NCBI RefSeq assembly: GCF_020783655.1
Contig: NZ_JAJGQH010000009.1
Coordinates: 62,001-126,000, forward strand
Length of the DNA: 64,000 nucleotides
Reading direction: 5' to 3'
Origin: Xanthomonas melonis
GTDB taxonomy: Bacteria > Pseudomonadota > Gammaproteobacteria > Xanthomonadales > Xanthomonadaceae
Position 1 is the stretch's first letter. Every line of letters starts with the position of its first letter. The notes below the pieces were generated by a model, which was given only the letters and a program-made list of their open reading frames with translations, ran no database searches and had not been told where the DNA came from. Below are positions 53,636 through 62,704 of this stretch, piece by piece. The translations under genes and the position numbers were made by a program.

Positions 53636-56344
53636 ATGAGTACCTACCACCTGCAGCAGGTCTTTCGTCCCACCACCGTGGCGGTGGTCGGCGGCAGTCC
53701 GCGCGATCGCTCGGCCGGGCGGGCGGTGGTGCGCAACCTGCGCGCGGCCGGGTTTCCCGGGCAGATCGGCTGGGTGAGCCCGCGTTACAGCGAGATCGAT
53801 GGCGTGCGTACGGTGGCGCGGCTGACCGATCTGCCCTGGGTGCCGGACCTGGTGGTGATCACCGCGCCGGCGCGCATCGTGCCGCGCATCGTGTCGATCG
53901 CGGCGCGGCGCGGGGTGGCTGCGGCGATCATCCTCACCGCCGGGCTGGGCAACGGCCCCGGCTCGCCGGCCGCGCGCATGGAGGCGGCCGCGCGCGCCAA
54001 GGGCATGCGCATCCTCGGCCCGCACTGCCTGGGCGTGATCGCCCCGCATGCGCGGCTCAATGCCAGCATCGCCGCGCATTGCCCGCAGGCCGGCGACCTG
54101 GCGCTGATCTCCGAATCCAGCGCCATTGCCGCCGCACTGGTGGAATGGGGCGTGGCGCGCTCGGTGGGGTTCTCGGCGGTGGTGTCGCTGGGCGATACGC
54201 TGGATGTGGATTTCGGCGATCTGCTGGATTACTTCGCCACCGACTACCGCACCCGCGCGATCCTGCTCTACGTCGAACGCATCGGCGATGCGCGCAAGTT
54301 CATGTCCGCCGCACGTGCGGCCGCGCGCGCCAAGCCGGTGGTGGTGGTCAAATCCGGTCGCCAGTTCCGCATCGATCCCAATGCCGACACCCACGCGCAG
54401 GCGCTGGCCGGCTCGGATGCGGTGTACGGCGCGGCGTTCGCGCGCGCTGGCCTGTTGCGGGTGGGCGCGCTGGACGAGTTGTTCGCCGCTGCCGAAACGC
54501 TGGGCCGGCTGGGCAGTTTCCCCGGCCGGCGGCTGGCCATCCTGAGCAATGGCGGCGGAGTGGGGCAGCTGGCGGTGGATCAACTGGTGCTGCGCGGCGG
54601 CACCCTGGCCGAGTTGTCGGCCAAGACGCTGGAAAGACTCGATCAGTCGCTGCCCGACGGCTGGTCGCGCAGCAATCCGGTGGACATCATCGTCGACGCC
54701 GACGGCGCGCGCTATGCCGCGGCCATCGAAGCGCTGCTGGACGATGCGGAGAACGATGCGCTGCTGGTGGTCAACGTGCCCACCGCGTTCACCTCTTCGG
54801 CCGATGCGGCCAAGGCGCTGACCCGCGCGCTGGAGCAGCGCAACCGCTACCAGCGCGACAAACCGGTCTTCGCAGTGTGGCTGGGCCAGGACGATGCGGC
54901 CATCGCCGCGCTCAACGCCGCGCGCGTGCCCACCTATGCCACCGAATCGGACGCGGTGCGGGGTTTCACCCACCTGGTGCGCTACCGCGAGGCCCAGGCG
55001 GCGTTGATGGAAACCCCGCCCAGCCTGCCGGAAGACTTCGTGGTGGATGCCGGCATCGCGCGCACGCTGGTGGAGGACGCGTTGGCCGCCGGCCGGCGCT
55101 GGCTGGACCCGGTCGCCACCAACCGCCTGCTGGCCGCCTACGGCATTCCGGTGGTGCCGCTGCAGGTGGCCGCCACCGCCAACGATGCCGCCCTGCTGGC
55201 CGACCCGCTCCTGGCGGTCGGGCGCACGGTGACCTTGAAAGTGTTGTCCAGCGAGATCGCGCACAAGTCCGATGTGGATGGGGTGCGCCTGAACCTGTCC
55301 AGCGTGGCGGCGGTGCGCGAGGCAGCGACCGGCATCCTGGCGCGTGCGCGCGCCGCGCATCCTGACGCGGCGATCGAAGGGGTGATCGTGCAGCCGACGG
55401 TGCTGCGGCCGAAGGCGCGCGAACTGATCGCCGGGATCGCCGACGATCCGGTGTTCGGGCCGGTGATCGTGTTCGGGCGTGGCGGTACCGCGGTGGAGGT
55501 CATCAACGACCGCGAGCTTGCCCTGCCGCCGCTGGACCTGCGCCTGGCCCACGAGCTGATCGGCCGCACCCGCGTCTCGCGCATCCTCAAGGCCTACCGC
55601 GACGTGCCGGCCGCCGACGAGCGCGCGGTGGCGCTGGTGCTGGTCAAGCTGGCGCAGCTGGCCGCCGACATCCCCGAAATCACCGAGCTGGACATCAATC
55701 CGCTGCTGGCCGACCGCGATGGCGTGATCGCGCTGGACGCCCGCGTGGCGGTGGCCCCGGCGCGCAAGCTGCACAAGGGGCGCGGCCACCCGCGCTTTGC
55801 GATCTTTCCGTACCCGAAGGAATGGGAGCGCCAGATCGGCCTGGGCGACGGCACCCATGCGCTGGTGCGCCCGGTGCGGCCGGAAGACGACGCGCTGTTC
55901 CGCGCCTTCTTCGCTCGCGTCACCGACGAGGACCTGCGCCTGCGCTTCTTCCAGTCGGTGAAGCATTTCAGCCACGAGTTCATCGCCCGGCTGACCCAGC
56001 TCGACTACGCCCGCTCGATCGCGCTGGTGGCCATCGACCCCAGGACCGGCGACATGCTGGGCGCGGTGCGCCTGCACGCCGATGCCGATTACGAGCGCGG
56101 CGAGTACGGCATCCTGATCCGCTCGGATCTCAAGGGCCACGGCATCGGCTGGCAGCTGATGCGCATCATGATCGAGTACGCGCGCTGGCTGGGGCTCAAG
56201 CAGATCGAAGGCCAGGTGCTGCGCGAGAACCGCACCATGCTGGCGATGTGCCAGAGCCTGGGCTTCGGCGTGCGCCCGGATCCGGACGATGCCAGCCTGA
56301 TGACAGTGACACTCCCTATAATGGGCGAGCCGCGCCCGGCCTGA
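53636..56344 (+). CDS. Pat/YfiQ-like fusion of NDP-forming acyl-CoA synthetase and GNAT acetyltransferase
   Basis: This 902-residue cytosolic protein has a CoA-binding domain (about 10-130, VAVVGGSPRDRSAGRAVVRNL), a ligase-CoA region (150-460), an ATP-grasp domain (about 490-710) and a C-terminal GNAT domain (about 745-895, LVRPVRPEDDALFRAF, RSDLKGHGIGWQLM). Such proteins acetylate lysines of acetyl-CoA synthetase and other enzymes. Unlike E. coli PatZ, it keeps a histidine (His253, THAQALAGSD) aligned with the phosphohistidine of ADP-forming synthetases. It is single and divergent from the Fur-box group. Confidence 0.88.
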   Translation: MSTYHLQQVFRPTTVAVVGGSPRDRSAGRAVVRNLRAAGFPGQIGWVSPRYSEIDGVRTVARLTDLPWVPDLVVITAPARIVPRIVSIAARRGVAAAIILTAGLGNGPGSPAARMEAAARAKGMRILGPHCLGVIAPHARLNASIAAHCPQAGDLALISESSAIAAALVEWGVARSVGFSAVVSLGDTLDVDFGDLLDYFATDYRTRAILLYVERIGDARKFMSAARAAARAKPVVVVKSGRQFRIDPNADTHAQALAGSDAVYGAAFARAGLLRVGALDELFAAAETLGRLGSFPGRRLAILSNGGGVGQLAVDQLVLRGGTLAELSAKTLERLDQSLPDGWSRSNPVDIIVDADGARYAAAIEALLDDAENDALLVVNVPTAFTSSADAAKALTRALEQRNRYQRDKPVFAVWLGQDDAAIAALNAARVPTYATESDAVRGFTHLVRYREAQAALMETPPSLPEDFVVDAGIARTLVEDALAAGRRWLDPVATNRLLAAYGIPVVPLQVAATANDAALLADPLLAVGRTVTLKVLSSEIAHKSDVDGVRLNLSSVAAVREAATGILARARAAHPDAAIEGVIVQPTVLRPKARELIAGIADDPVFGPVIVFGRGGTAVEVINDRELALPPLDLRLAHELIGRTRVSRILKAYRDVPAADERAVALVLVKLAQLAADIPEITELDINPLLADRDGVIALDARVAVAPARKLHKGRGHPRFAIFPYPKEWERQIGLGDGTHALVRPVRPEDDALFRAFFARVTDEDLRLRFFQSVKHFSHEFIARLTQLDYARSIALVAIDPRTGDMLGAVRLHADADYERGEYGILIRSDLKGHGIGWQLMRIMIEYARWLGLKQIEGQVLRENRTMLAMCQSLGFGVRPDPDDASLMTVTLPIMGEPRPA
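56317..56322 (+). promoter_or_regulatory. Consensus -10 upstream of the DUF475 gene
   Basis: A perfect TATAAT lies within the last codons of the preceding gene and would start a leader of about 120 bases for the 56450 gene. The -35 region is weak. I looked for a yybP-ykoY manganese riboswitch in the leader and did not find its conserved blocks. Confidence 0.4.
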
Positions 56345-56449
56345 CGCCCCGTCACGCCGCGGTCCCCCATCCTCACCGCACGCCGGATCCGCCGGGCCTT
56401 GCCCCGGCCCGTTGCTTCGGCTGTCGTCTCGGCCCGCCTGGGAGTGTCA

Positions 56450-57493
56450 ATGTTTCGCGATTTCAGAATGTCGTTCGTGGTCACCGCGATCTGCCTGGGC
56501 CTGGCGGCCTGGTGGGGTCATAGCTCGTCCCTGGGGATCTGGCAGGCCTTGTGGTTATGCCTGGTGCTGAGCGTGCTGGAGGTGTCGCTGTCGTTCGACA
56601 ACGCCGTGGTCAACGCCGGCGTGCTCAAGCATATGAACGAGTTCTGGCGGAAACTGTTCCTGACCGTGGGCATCCTGATCGCGGTGTTCGGCATGCGCCT
56701 GGTGTTCCCGATCGTGATCGTGTCGGTGGCCACCGGCATGGGCCTGGTGCCGGTGATGCAGATGGCACTGAAGGAGCCGGACCGCTACAGCCAGGTGCTG
56801 ACCGATCACTATCCGTCCATCGCCGCCTTCGGCGGCATGTTCCTGCTGCTGGTGTTCCTGAACTTCCTGTTCGACCAGGAGCGCAAGCTGCACTGGCTGG
56901 GGCCGGTGGAGCGGCTGGTCGGCAAGCTGGGCAAGGCCGATGCGATGTCGGTGATCGTGGCGGTGTCGGTGCTGCTGGGCACCAAGCTGTTCCTGCCCGA
57001 GGCGATCTTCCAGAGCGTGTTGTTCGCCGGGCTGGGCGGCATCCTGCTGTATCTGCTGGTCGGCAGCGTGGACGCGTTGTTCGAGGCCGAAGACAGCGAG
57101 GACGGCGGCGTGGGCCCGGCCAAGCGCTCGGGCATCGCCGCCTTCCTGTACCTGGAAGTGCTGGACGCCTCGTTCTCCTTCGATGGCGTGATCGGCGCCT
57201 TCGCCATCACCCGCGATGTGGTGATCATCATGCTGGGCCTGGCGATCGGTGCGATGTTCGTACGCTCGATGACGGTGTACCTGGTGCACAAGGGCACCCT
57301 GGACGAGTTCGTGTTCCTGGAGCACGGCGCCCATTACGCCATCGGCGTGCTGGCCATCATCATGCTGGTGGGCACCGTCTACCACGTGCCGGAGGTCCTC
57401 ACCGGCCTGATCGGCGTGGCCTTCATCGCCGCCTCGGTGTGGTCCTCGATCCGCTACCGCAAGCGCAACCATCTCGGGCCGACCGAGATCTGA
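56450..57493 (+). CDS. TerC/DUF475 family integral membrane protein
   Basis: This 347-residue protein has about nine helices and TerC-type acidic membrane motifs: LSVLEVSLSFDNAVVNAGVL near 40-60 and LEVLDASFSFDGVIGAFAIT near 235-255, a duplicated EVxxxSFD pattern suited to metal binding. Family members are linked to tellurite resistance or manganese export. A GGGAG ribosome site lies about six bases upstream of the ATG. It has its own TATAAT promoter candidate and appears monocistronic. Confidence 0.88.
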   Translation: MFRDFRMSFVVTAICLGLAAWWGHSSSLGIWQALWLCLVLSVLEVSLSFDNAVVNAGVLKHMNEFWRKLFLTVGILIAVFGMRLVFPIVIVSVATGMGLVPVMQMALKEPDRYSQVLTDHYPSIAAFGGMFLLLVFLNFLFDQERKLHWLGPVERLVGKLGKADAMSVIVAVSVLLGTKLFLPEAIFQSVLFAGLGGILLYLLVGSVDALFEAEDSEDGGVGPAKRSGIAAFLYLEVLDASFSFDGVIGAFAITRDVVIIMLGLAIGAMFVRSMTVYLVHKGTLDEFVFLEHGAHYAIGVLAIIMLVGTVYHVPEVLTGLIGVAFIAASVWSSIRYRKRNHLGPTEI

Positions 57494-57730
57494 GCGGCGC
57501 CGCGGCGGTGGCGGTGGATGCGGGCCGACGCCTGCCGAGGCGCCAGCGGTGGCCTGGCGCAGCGACAGAAAAAGTGCGACCGATACCACGGTTGGTGTGG
57601 ACGTCGAGTGAGCGCGTCAGCCGGTTCAGAAGCTTCCCGACTTGACCTGCGCAGTCGGATTCGTCCTCCGGCCGTCGCGCCCGACCGCTCGTCCGAGCAG
57701 CCCGTTACGCCACAAGGCCTGCGCGGATTT
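57494..57730. other. Intergenic region before the nrd promoter
   Basis: I see no gene. GC-rich sequence without ribosome sites leads up to the candidate NrdR boxes at 57731. Confidence 0.4.
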
Positions 57731-57777
57731 CTCCACATTTGGTGTTGACCCTCTGGGGGCACCCCACTATCTTGGGG
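57731..57777 (+). promoter_or_regulatory. Candidate NrdR-controlled nrdAB promoter
   Basis: Two 16-base imperfect palindromes, CTCCACATTTGGTGTT (57731-57746) and CCCCACTATCTTGGGG (57762-57777), have centres exactly 31 bases apart, the spacing typical of paired NrdR boxes. They overlap a promoter made of TTGACC (57745-57750), a 17-base spacer and TATCTT (57768-57773). The transcript would begin near 57780, leaving a leader of about 330 bases. Box 2 is closer to the NrdR consensus than box 1. Confidence 0.55.
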
Positions 57778-57779
57778 TT

Positions 57780-58109
57780 CGGTGGTGACCGCCCCCCAAG
57801 TGGCACCGAATGACGACGCGGATGCGCAAGCCGCATCGCCTGTGGCTCCCAGCGCAGCGGCCCGAACGCGTTCCGGCAGTGCCGCGGGCGCTGCGGGATC
57901 CGACGACGGCAGCGCGTCACCACCGACCAACCATCACGCGACAGCACACCGCGTGATGGCGGCCATGGGACTTCGGAAGAATTGGTAGGAGATGCTGCCG
58001 TGGGCCATGGGGTCGCGCGTGGTGTGTCCGGTCTGGTCAATGCCGTCCGAAGTCCACCGGCTGTCGCCTGCTCCCCAAGCGGGTTCGTGTGCCTACGCAT
58101 GGAGGACGC
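57780..58109 (+). other. Long untranslated leader of nrdA
   Basis: About 330 bases lie between the promoter candidate and the nrdA ATG. There is no convincing open frame and I could not assign a known riboswitch. Confidence 0.4.
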
Positions 58110-60608
58110 ATGACCACCAACGACACCCTTTCCGCGATCGCCGCCGGTACCGCAGCACCCACCAGCGTTCCTGCCAGCGTTGCCGCGCCCGCCTGTGGCG
58201 CGCCGGAATTGACCGACCCGTCGGACATCGTGCCGCCTCCCCGCCAAGCCATTGCAATGCACGCACAGACCATCGAAGAACAAAACGTCTCCACCTGGAT
58301 CACCAAGGAAGCCGGTAACCGCCGGATTCCGTTCGAGCCGCAGCGCCTGGAGCGCGCCATCGACCAGATCCATGCCGAGTTCCCGCAGCTGGACGTGGCC
58401 GACTACAAGCGCTCGGTGTTCGGCTTCGTGGAGCGCAAGGACAGCGTCAACGCCGACGACCTGGTGGACCACCTGATCCGTGAGGCCGAAGCCCGCGTCG
58501 ATCTGACCACCCCGGAGTGGGAACACTTCGCCGCGCGCCTGTACCTGCGCCGGCTGTACAAGCGCGCCAGCCGTAACCGCTTCTACGACGCCAGCCAGAA
58601 GTACGGCTCGTTCGTGGGCCTGCAGGAGAGCCTGGCCGACCGCAATGTCTATTCCAACGACATCCTGCGCCGCTATTCCAAGGACGAACTGATCGAAGCC
58701 GGGCAGATGATCGAGCCCGAGCGCGACAAGCTGTTCGCCTATAACGGCCTGTACCTGCTGGCCACCCGTTACCTGGCCACCGACAGCTCGCGCGGCGTGT
58801 TCGAACTGCCGCAGGAGCGCTGGCTGACGATTGCGCTGTATCTGATGCAGGACGAGATCGGCACCGGCAAGGGCAGCCGCGAGCGCCGCATGCAGCTGGT
58901 GGGCGAGGCCTACTGGGCGCTGTCCAACCTGTACATGACCGTGGCCACCCCGACCCTGGCCAATGCCGGCAAGGTCGGCGGCCAGCTGTCGAGCTGCTTC
59001 ATCGACACCGTCGACGACAGCCTGCAGGGCATCTACGACTCCAATACCGACGTGGCGCGCGTGTCCAAGCACGGCGGCGGCGTGGGCGCCTACCTGGGCT
59101 ATGTGCGTTCGTCGGGCTCGGCGATCCGCGGCGTGTCCAACTCCTCCGGCGGCGTGGTGCCGTGGATCAAGCAGCTCAACAACACCGCCGTGTCGGTGGA
59201 CCAGCTGGGCCAGCGCAAGGGCGCCATCGCGGTCTACCTGGACATCTTCCACCGCGACATCGAAGCGTTCCTGGACCTGCGCCTGAACAACGGCGACCAG
59301 CGCCTGCGTGCACACGACGTGTTCACCTCGGTGTGCATCCCCGACCTGTTCATGGAAGCGGTCGAGCGCCGCGGCGACTGGTACCTGTTCGATCCGCACG
59401 AAGTGAAGCGGATCAAGGGCTGGTATCTGCAGGACTTCTTCGACGAGAAGAAGGGCGATGCCAACGGCAGTTTCCGCCGCAAGTACGAAGAAGTCGTCGC
59501 CGACGAGCGCATCACGCGCAAGACCGTCAAGGCGATCGAGATCTTCAAGCGCATCATGGTCAGCCAGCTGGAAACCGGCAATCCGTTCATGTTCTATCGC
59601 GACGAGGTCAATCGCAAGAACCCGAACAAGCACGAGGGCATGGTCTATTCGTCCAACCTGTGCACCGAGATCCTGCAGAACATGAGCCCGACGCGCATGA
59701 TGCAGGAGATCATCAGCGGCAATCAGATCGTCACCACCAAGAAGGCCGGCGACTTCGTGGTGTGCAACCTGTCCTCGATCAACCTGGGCCGCGCGATCAC
59801 CGTGCAGGCCGACCAGGCCGATCTGCTGGGCGCCGACGTGCTGGAGCGCTTGATCCCGATCCAGGTGCGCATGCTCGACAACGTCATCGACCTCAACCAG
59901 CTGCCGGTGCCGCAGGCCACCATCACCAACCAGAAGTACCGCGCCATTGGCCTGGGCACCTTCGGTTGGCATCACCTGCTGGCGCAGAAGAGCATCCACT
60001 GGAATGCCAAGGAAGCCGAGGACTACAGCGACGAGCTGTACGAGCGCATCAACTACCTGACCATCCAGGCGAGCATGGAGCTGGCCAAGGAAAAGGGCAC
60101 CTACAGCGTGTTCCGCGGCAGCGACTGGCACAACGGCGAGTACTTCCGTGCACGCGACTACAACAGCCCGCAATGGCTGGAGCTGTCGGCGCAGGTGGCG
60201 GTCAATGGCGTGCGCAATGCCTGGATGCTGGCGGTGGCGCCGAACATGAGCACCGCCCAGATCGCCGGCTCCACCGCGTCGATCGACCCGATCTACAGCG
60301 CGTTCTACTACGAAGAAAAGAAGGACTTCCGTCGCCCGGTCGCCGCACCCGGCCTGTCGCTGGAGACCTGGCCGTATTACGAAAAGGGCGCCTACAAGGT
60401 CGACCAGTTCGCCAGCGTGCGCCAGAACGCGCGTCGCCAGCGGCACGTGGACCAGTCGATCAGTTTCAACTTCTACGTGCCTAGCACCATCCGTGCGAGC
60501 ACGCTGCTGGATCTGCACATGACCGCCTGGCGCGAAGGCCTGAAGACCACGTACTACGTGCGTTCCAACGATATCGATATCAGTGAGTGCGAGTGGTGTT
60601 CGAGCTAA
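58110..60608 (+). CDS. nrdA: Ribonucleoside-diphosphate reductase, large subunit
   Basis: This 832-residue class I reductase subunit contains the active site and allosteric sites. An ATP-cone is visible at about 58-150 (WITKEAGNRRIPFEPQRLERAIDQIH). The active-site cysteines are in GGQLSSCFIDT and SNLCTEIL, the finger-loop Asn/Glu block lies around them, and the C-terminal swivel-arm pair is in ECEWCSS. The first 45 residues are Ala/Pro/Thr-rich and absent from E. coli NrdA. ATG 58110 follows GGAGGA with only three bases spacing, so ATG 58257 (residue 50) may be the true start. The partner is nrdB, 197 bases downstream. Confidence 0.95.
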   Translation: MTTNDTLSAIAAGTAAPTSVPASVAAPACGAPELTDPSDIVPPPRQAIAMHAQTIEEQNVSTWITKEAGNRRIPFEPQRLERAIDQIHAEFPQLDVADYKRSVFGFVERKDSVNADDLVDHLIREAEARVDLTTPEWEHFAARLYLRRLYKRASRNRFYDASQKYGSFVGLQESLADRNVYSNDILRRYSKDELIEAGQMIEPERDKLFAYNGLYLLATRYLATDSSRGVFELPQERWLTIALYLMQDEIGTGKGSRERRMQLVGEAYWALSNLYMTVATPTLANAGKVGGQLSSCFIDTVDDSLQGIYDSNTDVARVSKHGGGVGAYLGYVRSSGSAIRGVSNSSGGVVPWIKQLNNTAVSVDQLGQRKGAIAVYLDIFHRDIEAFLDLRLNNGDQRLRAHDVFTSVCIPDLFMEAVERRGDWYLFDPHEVKRIKGWYLQDFFDEKKGDANGSFRRKYEEVVADERITRKTVKAIEIFKRIMVSQLETGNPFMFYRDEVNRKNPNKHEGMVYSSNLCTEILQNMSPTRMMQEIISGNQIVTTKKAGDFVVCNLSSINLGRAITVQADQADLLGADVLERLIPIQVRMLDNVIDLNQLPVPQATITNQKYRAIGLGTFGWHHLLAQKSIHWNAKEAEDYSDELYERINYLTIQASMELAKEKGTYSVFRGSDWHNGEYFRARDYNSPQWLELSAQVAVNGVRNAWMLAVAPNMSTAQIAGSTASIDPIYSAFYYEEKKDFRRPVAAPGLSLETWPYYEKGAYKVDQFASVRQNARRQRHVDQSISFNFYVPSTIRASTLLDLHMTAWREGLKTTYYVRSNDIDISECEWCSS

Positions 60609-60621
60609 AGCGCATTCAGTA

Positions 60622-60670
60622 GCGAAGCGCATTCGCGCTTCGCTTCCACGGTTCGCGTTGCGAACCGTGG
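60622..60670. repeat. Two adjacent hairpins in the nrdA-nrdB gap
   Basis: The first is GCGAAGCG/CGCTTCGC (60622-60629 with 60636-60643). The second is a perfect 11-bp stem CCACGGTTCGC/GCGAACCGTGG (60646-60656 with 60660-60670). They may attenuate or protect the nrdA message. Confidence 0.7.
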
Positions 60671-60711
60671 ACCCTGCTTCACCAGCTTCCACACCCCCGC
60701 GCCGTCGGCGC

Positions 60712-60732
60712 GCCCCCCTGACTCAGGGGGGC
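60712..60732 (+). terminator. Strong hairpin before nrdB
   Basis: A 10-bp stem GCCCCCCTGA/TCAGGGGGGC with a one-base centre is followed by CTTTCCTCC. It lies 74 bases before nrdB and could be a partial terminator within the operon or an RNA-processing site. Confidence 0.5.
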
Positions 60733-60805
60733 TTTCCTCCAGATTGATTTGTTGCGCCGTCGTTTCTGTTTGGACGCGCGACGCCTGAAATACGAGTAGA
60801 AACCC

Positions 60806-61849
60806 ATGTCCGCAACACCGCTCGACCGCATCAAGATCCTTGAGCCGCGCAATCCGAACCGTTCGACCGGCATCATCAACGGTCAGACCTCCGGCATCCT
60901 CAACTGGAACGACATCCCGTACCCGTCCTTCTATCGGGCCTACAAGGAATTGTCGACCAACTTCTGGATCCCCGACGAGGTGGACATGAAGGGCGATGCG
61001 CGCCAGTACAACGAGCTGTCGGCGCGCGAAAAGAATGCCTACGATTCGATCATCGGCCTGCTGGCCACGCTGGATTCGCCGCAGACGCGTTTCATCTACA
61101 ACGTGGCCGAATACATCACCGACCCGGCCGCGCACGCCAATGCCGCGATCATCGGCCAGCAGGAAGTGATCCATAACGAGAGCTACAGCTATGTGCTGGC
61201 CTCGATCACCGGCCTGGCCGACCAGAACCGCGTGTTCGAGATCGCGCGCACGCACCCGACCATCATCAAGCGCAACGCGCCGATCATGGGCGCCTACGAA
61301 GACTTCATGCGTGAGAAGACGGCCGAAACGCTGATCCGTTCGCTGATCCAGTCCTCGATCCTGGAAGGCATCAACTTCTATTCCGGCTTTGCGTATTTCT
61401 ACAATCTGGTGCGCCAGAACCGCATGACCGGCACCGGCAAGATCATCAGCTTCATCAACCGCGACGAGCTGGCGCATTCGAAGTTCATCAGCGAGCTGAT
61501 TCGCGCCATCATCGGCGAGAACCAGGCGCTGCAGGGCGACGAGCTCACCGACTACGTGCACAAGGCCTTCGAACACGCGATCGACCTGGAAACCCAGTGG
61601 ACCGCCGAAGTGCTGGACGGCATCGACGGCATCGACGTGGACGAGATGATCCGCTACGTGAAGTACCGCGCCAACAAGATGGCCGGCATGCTCGGCATCG
61701 AGAAGCTGTACGAAGGCGCCAACGACAACGTGATGCCATGGATCAAGGCCTACGCCGACAACTTCACCGAGACCAAGACCGACTTCTTCGAGATGCGCAA
61801 TGCCTCGTACAAGAAGACCAACTCGGATAACGGCTTCGACGATCTCTAG
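60806..61849 (+). CDS. nrdB: Ribonucleoside-diphosphate reductase, small (radical) subunit
   Basis: This 347-residue ferritin-like subunit houses the dimetal centre. Ligands are visible in LATLDSPQT (Asp), QQEVIHNESYSY (Glu, His), SILEGINFYSG (Glu) and NRDELAHSK (Glu, His). The radical tyrosine is kept: EVIHNESY gives the E-x2-H-x3-Y spacing of E. coli E115/H118/Y122. The SYSY context resembles NrdF. The C-terminus FDDL fits binding to NrdA. It probably forms an operon with nrdA despite the hairpin-rich gap. Confidence 0.95.
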   Translation: MSATPLDRIKILEPRNPNRSTGIINGQTSGILNWNDIPYPSFYRAYKELSTNFWIPDEVDMKGDARQYNELSAREKNAYDSIIGLLATLDSPQTRFIYNVAEYITDPAAHANAAIIGQQEVIHNESYSYVLASITGLADQNRVFEIARTHPTIIKRNAPIMGAYEDFMREKTAETLIRSLIQSSILEGINFYSGFAYFYNLVRQNRMTGTGKIISFINRDELAHSKFISELIRAIIGENQALQGDELTDYVHKAFEHAIDLETQWTAEVLDGIDGIDVDEMIRYVKYRANKMAGMLGIEKLYEGANDNVMPWIKAYADNFTETKTDFFEMRNASYKKTNSDNGFDDL

Positions 61850-61914
61850 CCGCAACTGACCCTATACCTTCTACAGAGTTGCCACGTTAGCGCGGGCTCG
61901 ATGGAGTGATCTCA

Positions 61915-62619
61915 GTGCAATACGATAATCCTGCCGCTCGCCTTTTAGCCATTTTGGAAGAAGGTCAGAAGATTTCAATAAACGAGCGCTGTCGAAATGC
62001 TTGGCAGTCTCTGTTGGAAACCGAATCGCAGCCTCAGTTGATGTCAAGGCTTGGGAAGCTTATGAGCCTTCCTCAGGAAATTATTGACCAGACCAGAGAG
62101 CTGTATCCTAACCAGAGGCCAACATGGAGCCATTGGTCCAATCAAGTAAATACGGCATTTGCTGCCCAAAATATAAATGCAGAATGGAATACTTTTATCC
62201 GCTACATAGATAGTCATACTATTGATTATCTCGCGATTTCGGCAGATCTGCTTCAGGCGAAGTCAACAGCTCGGCAGCTTAATTTTGATGAATTGCTGTC
62301 CACTCGTGAAATGATCGATTCTTTGCTCCAAAGCGTTCTTGAATCAGAAATTTCCCAGGGCCTCAAGAAGTTTATTGTTCATCACTTGCGTAAAATTCTT
62401 ACCTCTATTGAAGAATTCAAGATAACTGGCTCAATCCCGATTCTTGACGCTGTTGAATCTACAATTGGCCACGCTCACTTGGAGAAGGGTTTCTATGAAT
62501 TTTTGAAGGATACAGAGCTAGGGCGCAGGATCTTGGACACACTTGCTGCTACTGCAAACGTAGTAACCGTGGCAGTTGGAATTCCTCAAATAAGTCAAGC
62601 ATTGCTCACCATCTCTTGA
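61915..62619 (+). CDS. AT-rich gene of unknown function inserted in the nrd operon
   Basis: This 234-residue, mainly helical protein starts at GTG 61915, with GGAG eight bases upstream. GTG 61906 is an in-frame alternative. Base composition differs sharply from neighbours: two 60-base lines I counted had 25 and 21 G+C. Codons such as ATA, AAA and AGA are common. The C-terminal 25 residues are hydrophobic (TLAATANVVTVAVGIPQISQALL) and could be a membrane or pore-forming helix. No family is recognised. It sits between nrdB and the flavodoxin gene and looks horizontally acquired. Confidence 0.75.
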   Translation: MQYDNPAARLLAILEEGQKISINERCRNAWQSLLETESQPQLMSRLGKLMSLPQEIIDQTRELYPNQRPTWSHWSNQVNTAFAAQNINAEWNTFIRYIDSHTIDYLAISADLLQAKSTARQLNFDELLSTREMIDSLLQSVLESEISQGLKKFIVHHLRKILTSIEEFKITGSIPILDAVESTIGHAHLEKGFYEFLKDTELGRRILDTLAATANVVTVAVGIPQISQALLTIS

Positions 62620-62704
62620 ACATTTAACTCTTGGCACGTCGATGCCAGATAAGCTGTTCACTAGTCGCATTGAGAACTGCCGCATGCGAAGTCCGGTCCA
62701 GCCC

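Noticed and set aside
56323-56449. yybP-ykoY manganese riboswitch ahead of the TerC/DUF475 gene
   Set aside because: The conserved GGGGAGUAG and GCCGGGC-type blocks are not present in the leader.
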